Positions 1 through 11,045 are shown, counted from the stretch's first letter. The stretch: DNA of 64,000 nucleotides from Branchipolynoe longqiensis (GCA_030323885.1 CM059199.1:74361050-74425049); one strand, 5' to 3'. Numbers and translations are program-made. Notes: a model not told the origin generated them from the sequence alone.

Positions 1-404
1 AAAAAAGAACCTTTTGATGGGTTGACTGTAATGTTTATCTCAAATTGTTGGCTTGGGGTTTACGGGGTTTTGGGGCTGAACCGCTCAAGTGTAAATTGTT
101 TCACTAAAGATCCTTCGGAATATCCAACTCTCGTGTTTTTATTTAGTTAGAACCAATTTGTTTGAAAAAACAATAAAAAGTCGTGATGGGTTGGGGAGCT
201 TGCAAATGAACAGACGCATCGTAAATAGAGTTTACAAAAACCTAAAATTTGATCTTTACTTTTAAATGCCTGGATACAAAAACAGCTGAGGTAGGTAAAG
301 TTTCATTCCACTAAATTGTCAGGTATTTCCAAACAAAGCATCCATAGAAGGAAGATTCCGTACATGGGTAGTAAAAGTAGAAGTGATGCCTGCAGCTTTG
401 TTAG
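1..404. other. AT-rich unassigned stretch
   Basis: No coding potential, inverted repeat or family match to the rest of the window was seen here. Confidence 0.4.
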
Positions 405-1428
405 TGTCCTGGCCACTTAGAGCAACCGCAGATCTCTCAGCGCTGTTTGGGAAGGATTACTAATAATAAGAACTACAGAACTGAGTGTCCATGTACCTAT
501 AGTGGTACACTTGGCACTTAGAGCGATCGCAGATCTCTCAGCACTGTTTGGGAAGGTTTACAAATAATAACAACTACAGTACTGAGTGTCCATGCACCTA
601 AAGCAATTCCAGATCGATCAGCATTTTGGTTGTAAAGTTTGTCAGTAAATGCGGATAAGTGAGGGTATCTGCACCTCCTGTGGTTCATTGGGCACTTAGA
701 GCAATCGCAGATCTCTCAGCGCTGTATGGGAAGGTTAACCAATGATAACAACTGCCCTACTGAGTGTCCATGCACCTATAGTGGTTCACCAAGCAGTTAG
801 ACCAATCGCAGATCTCTCAGCACTCTATGGGAAGGTTAACCAATGATAACAACTGCCCTACTGAGTGTCCATGCACCTATACTGGTTCACCAAGCAGTTA
901 AACCAATCGCAGATCTCTCAGTGCTCTATGGGAAGGTTAACCAACAATAACAACCGCCCTACTGAGTGTCCATGCACCTATAGTGGTTCACCAAACAGTT
1001 AAATCAATCGCAGATCTCTCAGCGCTCTATGCGAAGGTTAACCAATGATAACAACTGCCCTACTGAGTGTCCGTGTACCTAGAGTGGTTCACCAAGCAGT
1101 TAGACCAATCGCAGATCTCTCAGCGCTCTATGGGAGGGCTAACCAATAATAACAACTGGCCTACTGAGTGTCCATGTACCTATAGTGGTTCACCAAGCAG
1201 TTAAACCAATCGCAGATCTCTCACTGCTCTATGGGAAGGTTAACCAATAATAACAACTGCCCTACTGAGTGTCCGTGCACCTATAGTGGTTCACTGGGCA
1301 GTTAGACCAATCGCAGATCTCTCAGTACTGTATGGGAAGGTTAACCAATAATACCAACTGCCCGACCGAGTGTCTGTGCACCTATAGTGGTTCACTGGGC
1401 ATTTAGAGCGATTGCAGATCTCTCAGCG
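405..1428. repeat. ~100-bp tandem repeat array, about 10 units
   Basis: The anchor GCAGATCTCTCAG recurs at 428, ~528, ~705, ~806, ~906, ~1010, ~1110, ~1210, ~1313 and 1414, always followed about 40 bases later by ACTGAGTGTCC and a GTGGTTCACC motif. Spacing is close to 100 bp. One degenerate unit near 600 has GATCGATCAG in place of the anchor. Units in the middle (700-1300) are most alike, the usual pattern for an array homogenised from its centre. Confidence 0.9.
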
Positions 1429-2436
1429 CTGACGTCGATTGCATTCAAACGTGAGTCCACATGTCATCGATTCTGGGAGCCACCATCGCCATAGAAGAGA
1501 TGGAACTACCAAGTGTGAGATCGGTCAATGGCGCTTTCTAGGTGATGCTCGTGGCGACGCCTGGCGTCTTTTTTACTGAAGTAGATGGCGCCTGCTGCTC
1601 GTGGCGCCACCTGGCGTAACTTACTTGTATGATGTGGATGATGGAGAAATACACATATCCAGCAATGCTCTGTGTGTTCTCGAAACTGTCCCTGTGTATT
1701 GGCTTGATTTTATTTGATGTGGAGTGCGTGTTTTTTTTTTTACTGATTAAAGCTTTGAAACCAGTGCTTCAGTATTTACAAAATGCTCTTCAGAAGAATG
1801 ATACCACTTGGACAAAGCCAAAATAAAATAAAACCCTGCAATGACGGGTTTTCTCTGTTTTTGTGTGAGTGTTTTGTTTGGGGGTGGGGGGGTTGTGTTT
1901 TTGTTGTTAGGGGTGGGGGGGGGGGGCTTACATTTATTCATCAACCACCCTCTCTCCCCACACCCACCCATATCAACTCCTACCGCCACCACCTACCACC
2001 ACCCTCCGTCACACCACATCCAAACCCACTACCCCAATGACGTCACCACTGCCCTTCCTCTTTGACCTGTCCGCAATGCCACCATCAGGAGAGCGGGCGA
2101 ACTAAACAAACAACAGAAACAAAAGAACACCCCACTCTCAATGACCTGCTCCGTCGCGAGTCACCACGTCTCACATCCGCTGCTGGTTCAAGAGTGTGTC
2201 GATCCACTTCCGGTGTCCTTCCACTCCACAGGATGCATTCTTCTTGGCGTCCCTTTCAGCATTTGTTTCCATTGTCATAACGGTTCTCTTGCCCTCCAAT
2301 CCATTTCCCCACCCCAACCGCCACCCCCACCCGACCCACCCTCACCCATAGATAGTCCTCCCACACACATCCCATATGCACGTGAATCCGTCCTCCTGCC
2401 AATCCCACAATGCCTAGCGGCCATCTTGAATAGCTG
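1429..2436. other. Unassigned stretch with low-complexity G and C tracts
   Basis: A 22-base motif around CTCGTGGCG-CGCCTGGCGT occurs twice about 50 bp apart (1549 and 1599). A G/T-rich run lies at 1873-1930 and a C/A-rich run at 1944-2035 and 2300-2370. Open frames here are compositional and show no recognisable protein. Confidence 0.4.
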
Positions 2437-2775
2437 GTTTGTTGTTGGAATTATACGTCCAGGCAACATCCAATGTTATATCAGGACGGGTACCGACTTG
2501 TGACAGTCCACACTCACGGTGACTTGACAGTGCTGCCTGACTGGGAGACCAAACCTCCCACACCATGACCTGATACCCCCACTCAGTCACATTATCCTGA
2601 CACTGAACCAACGAGTCCTTGCCCTATCCTTATAATGTGAAGCACCTGGCTAGGAAGTGACATGTATATATTTTTAAGTCATCGGTTTGACTCAACCAGG
2701 TTGCGCACCCATGGGTTCAAATTTTACGATCTACCGAAACAGCAGACAGACGCTCAACTCATTTGGCCATCCCGT
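2437..2775 (-). mobile_element. SINE-A copy (tRNA-derived)
   Basis: Minus-strand copy of the ~330-bp SINE-A family. The 3' part matches the family core (GTCACATTATCCTGACACTG on the + strand, GGACGGGTACCGACTTGTGA) and the tRNA-like head ends at the conserved GGCCATCCCGTCTG. A short TIR element abuts the head. Confidence 0.8.
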
Positions 2776-2778
2776 CTG

Positions 2779-2923
2779 GGCCCGTATGCATGATGCAGTG
2801 TTAGCGAGCCAAACCTGGTTTTGGCGGGGATTTCTAGGTTAGAGGCGAAAACTCAGTAAGCAAGGAGTGGTGTTAGTGCAAACACACTGAGTGTAAGCTA
2901 ACACCGCATCATGCATATAGGCC
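2779..2923. mobile_element. Short TIR element (MITE), ATGCATG family copy a
   Basis: Terminal inverted repeats GGCCCGTATGCATG and CATGCATATAGGCC enclose 145 bp and are flanked by a direct 3-bp CTG (2776-2778 and 2924-2926). A longer relative with the same termini and a 3-bp CAT duplication lies at 32011-32663. Confidence 0.8.
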
Positions 2924-3049
2924 CTGGTCTTGAGTAATTAATCTTCCCAGCATCGGATGGGCTATTAATAGCACACATACACACACATACCGACACCCTT
3001 GCCCCTTCATCGCGACCCCCTCCTCCCCCCCCCCCCCCCCAAAATAAAA

Positions 3050-3400
3050 AAAATAAAAACGCACTCAAGATTCGGGTGACGTGCACCTGCGCGTGAGTGA
3101 ACACGAAATCTCCATTACCTTGACTTCCGGTTGCGCCGCCGCCCTGGACTTCCAGCCGCCATTGCAGGCTGCACTACCGCCGCCACTCGCCGCCACTCGC
3201 CGCCACTCGCCGCCACTCGACCGGTTCGGGTGGTGACAAAGGGATGACGTCACGGCCGCGCGTTCTTTAAACGCGCGGAACTTCCGCTCAATGTCGTCTG
3301 CCAACTTCCTTCGATCTGTTCCTGCCAAAATCGGCTACGTCGATGTCGCAAGAGTTTCCGCCGCCGTCATAGCATCGTTCCTTCCCAGCTCTTTTGGTCT
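3050..3400 (-). other. CpG-rich block, possible promoter/first exon on minus strand
   Basis: CpG-dense, contains TGACGTCA and a GCGCGC stretch, plus four copies of a 12-bp CGCCGCCACTCG unit (3179-3220). On the minus strand an ATG at 3328 opens a frame beginning MAGTDRRKLADDIERKFRAF that looks protein-like for ~25 residues before becoming compositional. A GT dinucleotide follows at the change. It may be a first exon, but no family is recognised and chance is a real alternative. Confidence 0.2.
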
Positions 3401-3596
3401 TCAGCATTGTGTATTTTGTTGGTAACAATTTGTTTTATGTATTTAATGTACGTGCTGTTTAAGCAAGTTTTCCAGGCAAGGTTATGTGAGTATAGTCTGG
3501 ATTTCGGAATACTCCAAATTTAACTAACTAACTATTCGTGATGTAATTAGTTTGTAGCTTATACAGATTAAACGCCTAATCTATGTGTAAGTGAAT

Positions 3597-3620
3597 CACA
3601 GAATGTCCGTATATATGGAC

Positions 3621-3661
<41 letters not shown>

Positions 3662-3816
3662 TACCTCAGTATATATGCGTATTTCATATATATATATTAT
3701 ATATATATATATATATATGCTCTGTAATCTGTTATGGGAATATAAACAAGGACACTCTCAGTTATCAGTTATCTCTATTAGTCATTACCTACTGTACTAC
3801 TGTCATAGGAGTTAGT

Positions 3817-3860
<44 letters not shown>

Positions 3861-3970
3861 CTATTTAATCTCTTATAGGGAATATAAACAAGGACATTAC
3901 CAATTATCAGTTCCCTTCTCTAAATTAGTTATTATCAATTATCCTACTGTCGCAAGAGTTAGTTCCTGCT
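3597..3970. repeat. TA microsatellites with a duplicated ~100-bp unit
   Basis: Long TA tracts at 3619-3658, 3680-3718 and 3825-3857. After the second and third tracts the same sequence follows: GTTATGGGAATATAAACAAG, GGACA, CAGTT-rich text, then a CCTACTGT and AGGAGTTAG-like end (3720-3815 and 3860-3970), i.e. a tandem duplication whose halves have diverged. The start of each half is the TA-linked motif described in the findings. Confidence 0.7.
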
Positions 3971-4107
3971 TCTGCCACTCCTGGCCACCCTGATACCAGC
4001 TGCGTCTGGTTACTACTGTCTCCAGATCTGTTTGTATGGTCAGATTTAAAATATAGTTTGCTTGTTGGTGTTCTATGTCATAGCAGCATCAATGGTCATC
4101 TCGGGAT

Positions 4108-4111
<4 letters not shown>

Positions 4112-4149
<38 letters not shown>

Positions 4150-4345
4150 TATATATATATACTGGTACAGTACATATACGCCAATACAGTGTGTATATAT
4201 ATACATATCTATATATATATATATATATGGATAGTGATAAACCCTTTATTGCATGTAATAAGCTCTGTAGTGGTCCTTCTCCCCACCCTCTGTTGGGGGT
4301 GCGGAGACTGGTACCAGCAAGCTCCCCCCCCCCCCCTCCCATGGT
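4112..4345 (+). repeat. TA tract plus interspersed repeat D, copy 1
   Basis: A TA tract is followed by GGATAGTGATAAACCCTTTA and GCATGTAATAAGCTC, then by a C-rich block. The same junction is seen at 48632 on this strand and at 45080-45215 on the other. It directly precedes the gag-like remains and could be the outer part of that element; this is inference. Confidence 0.55.
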
Positions 4346-4410
4346 AACATTGGACGTGTTCGGATGTGCGCTTCAGGTCAGGAGGTGCGCTTCAGGCTTC
4401 CCACTCCGCT

Positions 4411-5462
4411 TGTTCATGGCGCCAGCGGCCAGGTTTTGTGCCTCGTGCGGGAAGAATCATACCGGCCTTGTGAGGGATGACTGTAGACGTAGTAGCAAGA
4501 CCGGCAAGGATACAGTTATGACAGACCAGTGACAGACACGGGCCTCCAGCAAGAAGAAAGACCACAGCCAGGAGTAGGCTGGGGACAGCCTGATGGCCAC
4601 CCCCAACATGGAGGCCTTCATTGCAGAAGCAATGCAGGAGGAGCAGACGGATGTCGAGAGGGATCTCCACAGAAAGATAGATGCTGGAAGAGCACGCAAA
4701 CGTGAGCCTTTGCTCCAACGCCTGCTGGAGGAAATTGAAGTGGAGATCGAGGCACTAAGCATACCGGGATGCAGTGGGTCCACCGGCTGGGAGAAGGGCG
4801 GAGTGCGCTGGTACAGCCATGACGGAGGTTACTGCATACCGAGGTCGGAAGACTCTGGCGAATCAGAGGATGAGACGGTGGAGGCGTGGACCGCCCGCAA
4901 CTCAAAGCACAGATCCTGGCAGCGAAGGAAGAAGTAATCCGGGAGGCACCGCCACTGCCGATCACTAAGTAGCAGCAGCAGCCGGGCCAGAAGCTCCAGC
5001 CACGAACGATGCCTCAGGCATAAGTACAGTTTCAACAACTTTTGTGCTAAGGACGCTAAGGATATGACTCTACATGACCTGGTTATCGCAAAGCTGAAAT
5101 GGACAGTGGTGTCCAAAACCGTTTCGGTGGCCGGCAAAGATGGTGTAATGAAACATGTTGGTTACATGGTGATGAAGGTGTCTGCGGATTCATATCCTAA
5201 CAAAGCCTATCAGGGATATGACAAGAACATCCGGAGGATAGCGATCAATAAAGATATGTGAGCGTTCATGGGAGGCAACGTGGATGTTTCCATGAACATT
5301 TCGCCACCAAGTGTGTGCATCAGACCAGCAGATCAGTCAGCCACCCGGCAAGGCACAGGGTGGCTAGGCGCAAGGGGGCCTGTGATGCCTGGAACATCTC
5401 GTTGGGCTTTTCACAGGAGGCAGGCTGTGACGATCATCACAACTGTCGGTACTGCTGGGAAT
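4411..5462 (+). pseudogene. Decayed gag-like region of a DIRS/Ngaro-type retroelement
   Basis: Several frames in series look like one broken gag. A short CASCGKNH motif (~4440) is followed by an open 114-codon frame from ATG 4593 to 4937 with a strongly charged helix rich in E, R and L (residues ~15-55), typical of retroelement gag coiled coils. After stops, a frame at 5258-5462 ends in a cysteine/histidine cluster (C-x14-C-x4-H-x-C-x2-C, ending HHNCRYC), the kind of zinc finger found near the end of DIRS/Ngaro gag proteins. Multiple stops and frameshifts separate the pieces. Assignment rests on this finger and on the downstream RT; the exact clade is not resolved. Confidence 0.45.
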
Positions 5463-6402
5463 AGGCCCGCCGGGGCCCTGACTGGAAGGTTCGGGAGCCA
5501 GCACCTTCAACTCAGCGAGGCAGTAGCAATCAACCACCGACCCGTCGGGTAGTCGGGCCACGGGCAGATCCAGCATCATAGGCTGGGACGTTGGCTGCAC
5601 CATTTGCACGGTGGGGGGGTCGCACCTGGCAATCCCACCACCAGGCATGGCTACTTTAAGGATGCTGTCAGCTCCACCCACCCCATCATGGGCGACACTG
5701 GGTGTCACAAAATAGACATCTCCGATTTGTGTTGTGCTGTTGATTTGTGTGTAGCTGATGGTTACTTCCAGGAGGCTGGCATGGCCAGGCCTGAAGGAAC
5801 TAACTATAGCAGTGTTAAATACCCTGTCTGTAATACTTCTCTTCCCATTTGTAATAAAAACTACATTTTATAGCGACGTTGTGAAAAGTGTCATTGATGA
5901 TATTGTTGAATTACGTGGTGGTTGTGTACCCGCTGGCCAGATGGCCGGCGAGAATGGTAGTAATGACATTTGCACTATGGCCCACATTAGAGGCATTGAC
6001 AGGTTCCCATGCCATTACCCACCATGACGTGGCAGTAGTGGGAGAAAGTAGTATGGGTGAGAGTATAACACCTAATATTAATGGTTTAAATCCCAGTTCC
6101 CAGCATGACAGTACAGTGGTGGGCGAAATCGACCAGGGGGGAAAATATAGGCTCATCTTTTCCAGGCATGCTGAGGCCGGCCAATTATACAAAGTAACCA
6201 TGACTGATTCAGTGGGTCTCCATCATGATTATTGTTTATGATCCTTGTGCCCAGGGCACCATTGACTGCACCCATAGTATAGGTAGCACTGTCGCCCAGC
6301 TCCTCCCCAGCCGTTTCTTCAAGGAAAGCTTTGTATGGGGCGATAATAACCCAGACTGGGACTATGTAATGAGGGGGCTTATTTTCGGCTTCCAAGTAAT
6401 AA

Positions 6403-7040
6403 ATGACAGCTGCAACTCAGCATACGGGGTGGGGGGTCAACTATGGCTCCAGCATTGGGGACCTCACCCACTCAGCCATGTCAGATAAACTCAGGCGCGA
6501 AAGTGACGCCGGGGTGCAAACAGTGAGAGATGAGCCTGAACTGTGCTCCCTCCCCATAGGCACCATCCCCAAGCCTGACTCAATAGGCTTTCGTACGATA
6601 ATTTACTGTAGCACACCCAAGGAGACCTGTGTCAACCTCTTCACAGATCAGTGCACCACCAAATTTGGATATAAGAGCCTAGACGACTTTACTGATAATA
6701 TGATACAAGGTGAATTCATCTCGGTAGTCGACATATCCAACACCTATAGGGCGGTCAACATTCACCCCTCCAGCGCTCGCCACCAGGGCCTCTCCTGACA
6801 ATTTGCCAAAGGTGTCACTACATATCTCATAGACAATAGGCTATCTCTGGGGCTCAGCTCGAGCCCTTTTGTCTTTTCCAAACTCTCTGATTTTATTGTT
6901 TGCTGTATGGTATGTAGGGGTCATGATCGTGTCAGCAACTATCTGGACAATTTGTGTATGCTCACTCAGACCTTCCAAGAAGGTGAATTCATGTCAGGAG
7001 TCGATATGTCCGACGCCTATAGGGCGGTCAACATGCATAT
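6403..7040 (+). pseudogene. Reverse transcriptase fragment, DIRS/Ngaro-like
   Basis: The frame from ~6540 contains successive RT landmarks: LPIGTIPKPDSIGFRTI (fingers, ligand-proximal arginine), then a VVDISNTYRAVNIHP stretch corresponding to motif A with its aspartate, then after a stop at 6796 the same frame continues with RLSLGLSSSPFVFSKLSDFI (motif B-like; the LxxGLxSSP-F pattern is typical of DIRS-order RTs) and YLDNL where the catalytic YxDD would be. The second aspartate is replaced by N, so the protein would be inactive even without the stop. A second, diverged copy of the motif A segment (GEF-SGVDMSDAYRAVN) follows at 6976-7038, then the frame runs into a TA tract. No RNase H or tyrosine recombinase domain was seen downstream. 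Confidence 0.6.
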
Positions 7041-7054
7041 ATATAAATATATAT

Positions 7055-7257
7055 GTGAAGAGTTCAATTGCAACACCACATAAATGCCAATCAAAAAATG
7101 GAGATAAAGATTGGAATCAAACCTTCAAAACGTTTATTTTGTATAGTCCTACTCTTTTGTTCATTGCTCCATAACCATGTGATCATATTAAAAGTGGAAT
7201 TAGTGAGACTACATTTTTGGATTGGTGTTTACATGGTTTTATGCCTGAACTCTTCAT
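7055..7257. mobile_element. Palindromic MITE, family C copy 1
   Basis: Inverted ends GAAGAGTTCAATTGCAACAC ... and ...TGCCTGAACTCTTC with inner CCAATC-AAAAATGG / TTTTTGGATTGG arms; sits in a TA tract. Five copies of this family are in the window. Confidence 0.8.
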
Positions 7258-7275
7258 ATTTATATATATATATAT

Positions 7276-7742
7276 GAGTCAGCCTCACGAAAATGGGCCA
7301 ATTTGTGGTTTATATAAAATGTCGGCATCGCAATTCAAGTGTAGTGCATTCCTTTGTTTTATATTAAATTATCCTAGAAACAAATAAGGTTGTATTTTCT
7401 CTACCTTTATATTCAGGATAAATTTAAGGACTTTGCAACAGCTCTGTCAATGCTAAACTGTAATTATGACGATCGACGCCGACATCCAATGATCGACGGA
7501 GAAAACTTTAACAGATGTCGGCGTCGCAATTCTTAAAGTGTAGTGCATTTCTTTGTTTTATATTAAATTATTCTAGAAACAATTAAGGTTGTTGTATCTT
7601 CTCTACCTTTACATTCAGGATCAATTTAAGGACATTCCAATACCTCTGTCAATGCTAAACTATAATTATGACGATTGACGCCAAGATCCAAAGATCGACC
7701 CCGACAACTTCCCCCAATTGGCCTATTTTCGTGATCCTGACC
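7276..7742. mobile_element. TIR element J with internal tandem duplication
   Basis: Ends GTCAGCCTCACGAAAATGGG and the complement of CTATTTTCGTGATCCTGACC are inverted and the element is flanked by TA repeats, so a TA target is likely. The interior is two ~197-bp direct copies (7318-7510, 7515-7700), each starting at GTCGGC-TCGCAATTC and containing TTTGTTTTATATTAAATTAT. No coding frame. Confidence 0.75.
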
Positions 7743-7989
7743 CATATATATATATATGCATATATATTTATATACATGTATACAGTGGTAGAGTGACTGA
7801 GTATAGCCGTCGCTGAGGCGTGGGCGAGTAGGTGGCACCACATCAAGAGGTAAAGTTGTATCAATAGATGACCTGATGTATAGAATCAACAATCCATTGA
7901 CTGCGGAGGCTGGGAATACACAGAATCGTCTGACCTTATTATATTCGCATAATGACTTGTCTAGCATATATATCCAATAAGTCACAGGG

Positions 7990-8320
7990 TGGAGAAATGG
8001 GTAAGAGCTTTATGTGTTTTTGCTTATTGGTAGTCGTGGGTTCAAAGCCCGTCTTAATCAAACCGATGACTTCAAAAACGTAATATTGTCTCTGGCCTGG
8101 TACTCAGCATTACAAGAATAGGGCAAAACCTGGTTTGATAAGTATCTGAATAATGTGATTGGTGGGATATCATGTCATGACATATCAGCAACTTGGTATT
8201 CCAGTTGGTGCAGCACTATAAATTTGTCATAAGCGAATTTTGTCACAAGTAAGTAGAATACTCATCCTGGTATTACCTTCCATGTTGCTAGGACACAACA
8301 TACCAACCAATAAATATCTA
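7990..8320 (+). mobile_element. SINE-A copy, diverged
   Basis: Contains the B-box-like GTGGGTTCAAAGCCC, then the core order of the family (CAGCATTAC, AGGGCAAA, AATGTGATTGG, GCAGCACTATAAAT, GTTGCTAGGACA) and ends with ACCAACCAA. Much more diverged than most copies. Confidence 0.65.
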
Positions 8321-8332
8321 TATATTTGTCGG

Positions 8333-8505
8333 TGCATCCTGATATTACCTTCCATGGGATATTAGGTCATGGTGCCGGTGGCCTGGTCTCCCAGTGGGGC
8401 AGCACTATAAAGTCAGCATGAATGTGCACTGGCACAAGTCGGTACCTGTCCGGATATGACCTTAGATGTTGCTAGGACGTAAAACAACAACAAACAAAAA
8501 ATCAA
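8333..8505 (+). mobile_element. SINE-A 3' fragment
   Basis: Starts with a second, joined piece of the core (GGTCATGGTGCCGGTGGCCT) and continues to the family end GTAAAACAACAACAAACAAA. It abuts the previous diverged copy. Confidence 0.75.
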
Positions 8506-8654
8506 ATGTACTTGCCAACATTAATTTGGCATGTTTCCCTTCAAGACCCCCAATAGCCGATGTCTACTTGTTTGTGCTGGAGGCTCGTTACACAACAAAC
8601 AAACAAACAAACACACAAACAAACAAAGTCTTCACTTCAAATATCTGCAATGTT

Positions 8655-9274
8655 CAATCAATCAATAGTTCCATCCTCTAGTCGAGGGTTGGATGCAATG
8701 GTTCTCCACTTGTCCCGATGGTGTGCTGTTCTGATAGACTGAATAATTCAAGCCTGTCCACTGTGAAATATTTGTAAACCATGATGTTCTTGGTCTCCCT
8801 CTCCCTCTGCTGCCATTCACCTTCCCTTCCAACAATGTACGGTATATTGAACTCTGACGAATGATGTGGCCAAAATAAATAAGTTTCTTTGTCTGTATAG
8901 TGGCAAACAAGCTTTTCTTATTTTTAATTTTTCTGAGAACTTCTTTGTTGGTGATCTTCTTTGTCCATGATATTTTCATCATCCTTCGATAAGTCCACAT
9001 CTCAAATGCTGCTAAACGTTTGTACATTTTCTTAGAGATTGTCCATGTCTCAGCCCCATACATTAGAGTAGACCACACATAACACTGAAGAATACGCTTC
9101 CTTGTTTGTATTAATATCTTACTTGATGTTAACACTCTATACATTTTGGAGAATGTTGTTCGGGCTATTGTTATCCTTCTTTTAATTTCTTCCTCACATC
9201 TCCCATCATTTGTAATCTTTTGTCCGAGATATATGAATTCGGATACTTGTTCTATGTTTGTGCCATCTATGGTT
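8655..9274 (-). pseudogene. LINE (non-LTR retrotransposon) C-terminal fragment
   Basis: The minus-strand frame encodes the region after the RT catalytic core: a YLGQKITNDG motif, a CYVWSTLMYGAETWT motif and FEMWTYRRMMKISWT, all typical of LINE polyproteins annotated as endonuclease-reverse transcriptase. The catalytic YADD region is absent, so this is a 5'-truncated insertion. The first three codons (Met-Ala-Asn, 9277-9285) derive from flanking element F, so that ATG is not a LINE start. Comparison with the copy at 16126 shows a 2-base deletion at ~8740, giving a shifted tail. The 3' end is an ATTG-type microsatellite, and ATGTT (8650-8654 and 9275-9279) is a probable 5-bp target duplication. 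Confidence 0.85.
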
Positions 9275-9318
9275 ATGTTAGCCATTTGAAATAAAAGTTA
9301 CTTCAAAGTAATATTAAG

Positions 9319-9658
9319 TTTGTTTGTGTGTTGTTGTTTTACATCCTAGTAACATCTAAGGTCATATCAGGACGGGTACCGACTTGTGACAGTACGCAGT
9401 CATGGCGATTTTATAGTGCTGCCTCACTGGGAAATCAAGCCGTCAGCACCATAACCCAATATCCCACTCAGTCACATTATCCTGACACCAAGCTAACCAG
9501 CCCTTTGCCCTATGCTAATAATGCCGAGCACCAGGCTATGAAGCGACAAGTATCAATTTTTAAGTCATTGGTTTGACTCGACCGGGAACAAAACTCGCAA
9601 ACTCCCGATCCTCCACACGCGAGGCCTGTGCTCTACAGATTCGGCCACCGCGCCCAGT
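9319..9658 (-). mobile_element. SINE-A, full length with 11-bp target duplication
   Basis: Complete minus-strand copy: tRNA-like head at the 9658 end (B-box like GGGAGTTTGCGAG, decayed), core, and a CAAA-rich tail at 9319. GTAATATTAAG flanks it at 9308-9318 and 9659-9669. The empty site is visible in element F relatives. Confidence 0.9.
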
Positions 9659-9974
9659 GTAATATTAAGTAGCTGATAATGATCAATCTAATCTATTTAT
9701 CTCACAAATTAGCAGAAGTTCAACGCCATTACACCAGGCAACTTGAATAGCAACATCCTCAATGGGAATGTCTTAATGTAATACTAATGTACTTAAACTG
9801 TATTTATTGCTGATTGGATCCACTGATTTTGTTTTCTTCTTTCTTCTTGATGATTTATACTGCCTGTCACGGATAAGCCTGAATAGACTTGTTTTCACCA
9901 TTAGACAGTTTGTCAATAAAAAGCCTGAGCCTACACGTTTACCGACCCAAGCGATTTCAACCTCCCCCACCACA

Positions 9975-10141
9975 TAGACATGGTATGAGAGGAACTGGCC
10001 TTTGATGACGCTGTAAGTTATACACAGCGGTGGAAATCCAAATTGGCAGAGATGGGGGCATGGGGAATCAAACCACCAATCTTTAGATTAGGAGTCTGAC
10101 CTAGAAAAAAGTCAGAAACTCTAACCACTCCGCCACAGAGA
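9975..10141 (-). mobile_element. SINE-E copy (Ser/Leu-like tRNA head)
   Basis: Reading the minus strand from 10141: GTGGCGGAGTGGTTAGAG matches a class II tRNA A-box, and GGTGGTTTGATTCCCC a B-box, separated by a long arm as in tRNA-Ser/Leu. The tail after the head matches 31575-31640, where a second copy is interrupted by SINE-A. No CCA or intact acceptor stem, so not a tRNA gene. Confidence 0.65.
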
Positions 10142-10161
10142 ACACCATTTGCATATTTACA

Positions 10162-10162
10162 C

Positions 10163-10213
<51 letters not shown>

Positions 10214-10740
10214 ACTGGAGATATGTTATATCTTTTTGGACAAATCAAAGAAGAAGGGAGAAAGACAAAGGAAGAAAGAAATGTTTAAAGACAATTCTAG
10301 AATCATGCAATACCATGTGATGCATATTCATCAAATGCATGCTACTTTTATTGAACTGGAATTGCATGCAGTTACTATTACAACTACTAGTTCATGGAGG
10401 TTATGCTTCTATTATCGAGCATGATTTACATGCGGTTATTATTGCGACTGATGGTTTCATTTATGTACCAACAAATTGTACTGAACGGCCGGAAGACCAG
10501 TGCTCTGGCGCTGACAAAAGACATTATTCACTGAATAAACTACTCTTTTTTTTTTCAAAGAAAAAAGTCCTACTATAGGGCGCATCAGTAAAGCAGCGTT
10601 GTTGGGGTCGGATCGCCTAATATAGGGAAAATCCGGGGACATATTAATAGAAACGGTTGTACCGTAGCGAGTGAGAATGATTTAAAGTAATTTACATCAA
10701 TCTACAGGGAGGATTTAATAGAAACCGTAATATAACCTGT
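10162..10740. other. TA microsatellite and unassigned sequence
   Basis: TA tract at 10162-10206 followed by AT-rich sequence with the directly repeated words CATGCA-GTTATTATT (10365 and 10430). Nothing else recognised. Confidence 0.4.
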
Positions 10741-10744
10741 GAAC

Positions 10745-11045
10745 CGGCAGAACGCGTGTTTCCAATGCAGAAGGTTGGGGCTTTGAGTCCCGGCCGAGTT
10801 AAACCAATGACTTACAAAATGTATATTTGTCACTACCGAGCCTGGTGGTCGGCATTACTAGGATATGGCAAGGACTGGTGTGTTCAGTATCAGGATAATG
10901 TGAGTGAGGGGGATATTGAGTTACGGTGCATTTGGCCTGGTCTCCCAGTGGGGCAACACTATTAATGATGGTATGAGTATGCACTCTCCTAGGTTTGTAT
11001 TCGTCCTGATATTCCCTTAGGTGTTGATACGAGGAAAAAACCAAA
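10745..11045 (+). mobile_element. SINE-A copy
   Basis: Head ends with GAGTCCCGGCCGAGTTAAAC, then GCCTGGTGGTCGGCATTACT, AGGATAATGTGAGTGAGGGG, GGCCTGGTCTCCCAGTGGGG and a diverged 3' end with AACCAAACAAGG. Confidence 0.8.

Larger units (their letters stand above)
8505..9725. mobile_element. TTAA-type element F, host of a nested insertion cluster
   Basis: Pieces of family F (intact relative 28595-28909) are split here: CTTGCCAACATTAATTTGGC (8510), CACTTCAAATATCTGCAATG (8635), GTTAGCCATTTGAAATAAAA (9278) and AGCTGATAATGATCAAT (9671). Between them lie an AAAC-rich insertion (8556-8632), a minus-strand LINE tail and a minus-strand SINE-A. Both original ends of F are lost. Confidence 0.75.

Noticed and set aside
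405..1428. CRISPR array
   Set aside because: The conserved part is not separated by unique spacers; the whole ~100-bp unit is repeated, and the sequence is clearly eukaryotic. The same applies to the 20-bp and 33-bp arrays.
2898..3104. Minus-strand 68-codon frame with a glycine run
   Set aside because: Created by a C homopolymer at 3028-3041 next to a MITE end.
9283..9285. Start codon of the LINE frame at 9285
   Set aside because: Comparison with element F shows that this ATG and two following codons are flanking sequence; the LINE copy is 5' truncated.
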